A stretch of DNA of 6,596 nt from an uncultured Planctomycetaceae bacterium (GTDB taxonomy: Bacteria > Planctomycetota > Planctomycetia > Pirellulales > Pirellulaceae): positions 1-6,596 of the forward strand of contig CALELC010000650.1 in NCBI GenBank assembly GCA_937904535.1, written 5' to 3'. Position 1 is the stretch's first letter. Every line of letters starts with the position of its first letter. This document shows positions 4,831 through 6,596 of the stretch, in pieces. The notes beneath the pieces are model-generated. The model saw only the letters and a program-made list of their open reading frames with translations. It made no database searches and was not told the DNA's origin. The translations under genes were made by a program, and so were the position numbers.

Positions 4831-6596
4831 CTAATTGCCGAAGCCGCCGCCGCCAAAACCGCCGCCACCAAAACCGCCGCCACCACCGAGGCCGCCGCCG
4901 CCGATGCCGCCAAAACCACCGCCAGCACCGCCCGGCGATTCGCCGCTCTCGCCGTTGACGAAGTTAAACGTGTTCACGTCGCCGATTTGCGAGAACATCG
5001 GTGATGGCGAGATACGCACGTAGCGCCGATCCGCTGAGATAATGGCCATCGCCATCATCGTTGCCCCTTCCGGCAGCGTTTCGATAACTGGCTGGAAGCC
5101 GACTCCCGACTGCAGCCCAAACGGGCCACGGCCGGCGCCCACGCCTCCGCTGTTGAGCAGGCCCATGTTGGCCAAATCGGCGAGGTACTGCTGCAGGGCC
5201 GAGGAATCGTTGCCACCGAGGAATTGAGCCAGGAACTTTGGCTGCCCGCCGACCTGGGCATCGCGCAGGTGCGCCAGCTGAGCCTCGCCGACTTCGGTCT
5301 TCCGCGTTCCGGAGAGCACATCGACTTCGATCAACGCGTCTTTCTCGGTCAGTTCGAGCTGCTTGTGGATATACCGCTGAGTCGGACGGCCAACGTCAAC
5401 GAGGATGTCGACGGTGACATGACCCGTGGAGACATTGCCCCACACCCGGCGAACGAGGATGCGGTAGACGCCCGAATATCCTTGCGGACAAACATACGTT
5501 TCCGACAAGGTGCCGCCGTCTTCAGCCGATTCCATGCCCGGGAAGCTGTCGCCGAGGAACGTGCCACCGCCGGGTGACAATGCCGATTCACTCGAGCAAA
5601 CCGTCCCCGAAGGCTCTTCGACTGCGACGTCCACATCCGCATCGCCCGTCCAGCTCACGCGGACCACCAGGTCGTGTGCAGTCGCTTCTTTCAGGCCTGC
5701 CATGAACTGCTTGGCTTCGTCGCTCCGGCCTTCTTGGACCAGCCGCTGATGAGTGGCTCGTGCCAGCAAGCGTGCATCGGCTTCGACCTTCTCGGCGCCC
5801 TTCGGCCAGGCTTGGCCAAGGATGCCGCGACAGGCCCACTGCATGCCTTCCAGATCATCGAGCTTCTCGGCGAGCCGCATGCCCATCACGTAGGCTTCGC
5901 GGCGGTAGGGTTGCAGCGAAGTCACATTTTGGCAGAGACGAAGTGCTGCTGCATCGCAGCCGGCCCGGCGAAGCTGATCGGCAACCAACAATACTTCTTC
6001 GGGCGAATCTGCGAAATCGACAGCCGACAAGTAGGCTCGCTCGATGTCCTGGAGCTCAGCGCCGGTCGCCTTCAGCGACAATGCATAGGCGTGGTACATC
6101 CAAGGTTGAACGTTTCCACTGAGGATCGCAGCGCCGAGGAAATCACGGACAGCGGTGAACGCTTTGAGAGCCGCTTGTTTGTCGCCACTGGTTTCGGCCA
6201 GCTTAACACGCGAGTTGAGCTGATCGGCAGTCGCCAGGATCCGCTGATCATGTTCGGCCACGGCCTCTGGGCTGCCCAGTTCCAAGGCTTCGAAATAGCT
6301 CAACCAGTCATCCAGAGTCGCTGGTTGGTCAGCCGTGCCCAATTTGATGGGTGCGGCCGCCGGAGCGGTGGCTGCTGGAGGAGCCGCCGCCGGTGAATCC
6401 GTCGCGGCAGGCGTCTGCGGAGCGGCAGCCTGCGGTTTTGCAGGGGCAGCCGACGACTTGGTGGCCAGCGAGACGTCGTCGGGAACGGCCATCATCCCCA
6501 TGCCGCCACCCATCCCCATGCCGCCCATGCCACCCATGCCGCCCATCATGCCGCCGCCCATGCCGCCCATACCACCGATGCCGCCCATCATGCTGC
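4831..6596 (-). CDS. Large Met/Gly- and FGGGG-flanked protein with helical repeats and a beta domain (5' end outside the window)
   Basis: 587 codons plus stop lie in the window; the frame continues past 6596, so the true start is unseen. Numbering is from the Met at 6591. Residues 1-34 are a Met/Gly repeat (GGMGGM), 42-82 an Ala/Pro/Thr linker, and 90-306 mostly helical and TPR-like (for example AFTAVRDFLGAAILSG and AALRLCQNVTSLQPYRREAY). Residues 308-400 are a beta-rich domain starting LVVRVSWTGDADVDVAVEEPSG, which resembles DUF2135/YfaP-type domains (DVD...P.G). Residues about 464-480 are a helix (ALQQYLADLANMGLLN). Residues 500-545 are a conserved-looking segment with SADRRYVRISPSPMFSQIG, and 554-586 a Gly-rich tail of FGGGG units ending GN. 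Likely an envelope or secreted scaffold protein, but no function is recognised. Cysteines occur in the helical and beta parts. It is followed by a hairpin and a strong terminator. Confidence 0.85.
   Translation of the reverse strand, partial: SMMGGIGGMGGMGGGMMGGMGGMGGMGMGGGMGMMAVPDDVSLATKSSAAPAKPQAAAPQTPAATDSPAAAPPAATAPAAAPIKLGTADQPATLDDWLSYFEALELGSPEAVAEHDQRILATADQLNSRVKLAETSGDKQAALKAFTAVRDFLGAAILSGNVQPWMYHAYALSLKATGAELQDIERAYLSAVDFADSPEEVLLVADQLRRAGCDAAALRLCQNVTSLQPYRREAYVMGMRLAEKLDDLEGMQWACRGILGQAWPKGAEKVEADARLLARATHQRLVQEGRSDEAKQFMAGLKEATAHDLVVRVSWTGDADVDVAVEEPSGTVCSSESALSPGGGTFLGDSFPGMESAEDGGTLSETYVCPQGYSGVYRILVRRVWGNVSTGHVTVDILVDVGRPTQRYIHKQLELTEKDALIEVDVLSGTRKTEVGEAQLAHLRDAQVGGQPKFLAQFLGGNDSSALQQYLADLANMGLLNSGGVGAGRGPFGLQSGVGFQPVIETLPEGATMMAMAIISADRRYVRISPSPMFSQIGDVNTFNFVNGESGESPGGAGGGFGGIGGGGLGGGGGFGGGGFGGGGFGN
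4834..4932 (-). repeat. FGGGG-coding low-complexity tail
   Basis: The last 33 codons encode Gly with Phe, Ile, Leu and Ala spacers. Three 15-bp units coding FGGGG are in perfect register at 4840-4854, 4855-4869 and 4870-4884; the last two are identical in DNA. Such tails may vary in copy number by slippage. Confidence 0.85.
6490..6591 (-). repeat. Met/Gly-coding low-complexity segment
   Basis: Thirty-four codons made only of Met and Gly, apart from one Ile, in GGM units (9 bp), with MM doublets at residues 1-2, 15-16 and 33-34. The repeat may extend beyond the window edge. Confidence 0.85.

Noticed and set aside
4777..5023. Plus-strand Ala- or Pro-rich open frames over the FGGGG repeat
   Set aside because: They are readings of the simple GCC/CCG repeat on the other strand, and one crosses the 3' UTR hairpin.
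5674..6396. 240-residue plus-strand open frame opposite the Gly-rich protein gene
   Set aside because: The minus-strand frame is much longer and has coherent domain structure and a terminator. The plus-strand frame looks like a shadow.

Overview
The window looks like a piece of a planctomycete chromosome, probably of the Pirellulales type. This is inferred from several signs together: a GC-rich sequence, frequent TTG and GTG starts, a secreted DUF1080 (3-keto-disaccharide hydrolase-like) protein, a Gfo/Idh/MocA family protein, a large Met/Gly- and FGGGG-rich secreted-type protein, and a murB-ftsQ pair with no ftsA or ftsZ behind it. No phage, transposon, CRISPR, tRNA or rRNA was seen.

Layout. 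(1) 1-984, minus strand: a Gfo/Idh/MocA-like protein whose 3' end lies outside the window. (2) 985-1297: a divergent intergenic region with two palindromes, a candidate promoter and several stem-loops. (3) 1298-1702, plus strand: a small exported thioredoxin-fold protein with a CPAC site. (4) 1703-1957: a non-coding stretch rich in hairpins, ending in a textbook intrinsic terminator only 23 nt before the next start codon. (5) 1958-2836 murB-like, then 2972-3811 ftsQ-like, both plus strand. (6) 3836-4588, minus strand: an exported DUF1080 protein, convergent with ftsQ (24 nt between stop codons). (7) 4589-4830: promoter and leader hairpin of the DUF1080 gene, then the terminator of the gene beyond. 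(8) 4831-6596, minus strand: the 3' part of a long repeat-flanked protein whose 5' end lies outside the window.

How the genes work together. murB and ftsQ normally sit in the division and cell wall (dcw) cluster. MurB makes the peptidoglycan precursor UDP-MurNAc, and FtsQ is a membrane-anchored POTRA protein of the division machinery. Here they look like a remnant of that cluster. The MurB-like protein keeps its FAD-binding motifs, but by hand alignment it has lost the Ser/Cys and Glu used for proton transfer. The Gfo/Idh-like protein likewise lacks the EKP lysine and two Rossmann glycines. The window therefore holds two candidate divergent enzymes or pseudoenzymes. The remaining genes (thioredoxin-like, DUF1080, Gly-rich) appear to be unrelated envelope or exported proteins.

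Limits: all homology calls are by eye from motifs, and all RNA structures are base-paired by hand without energy calculation.
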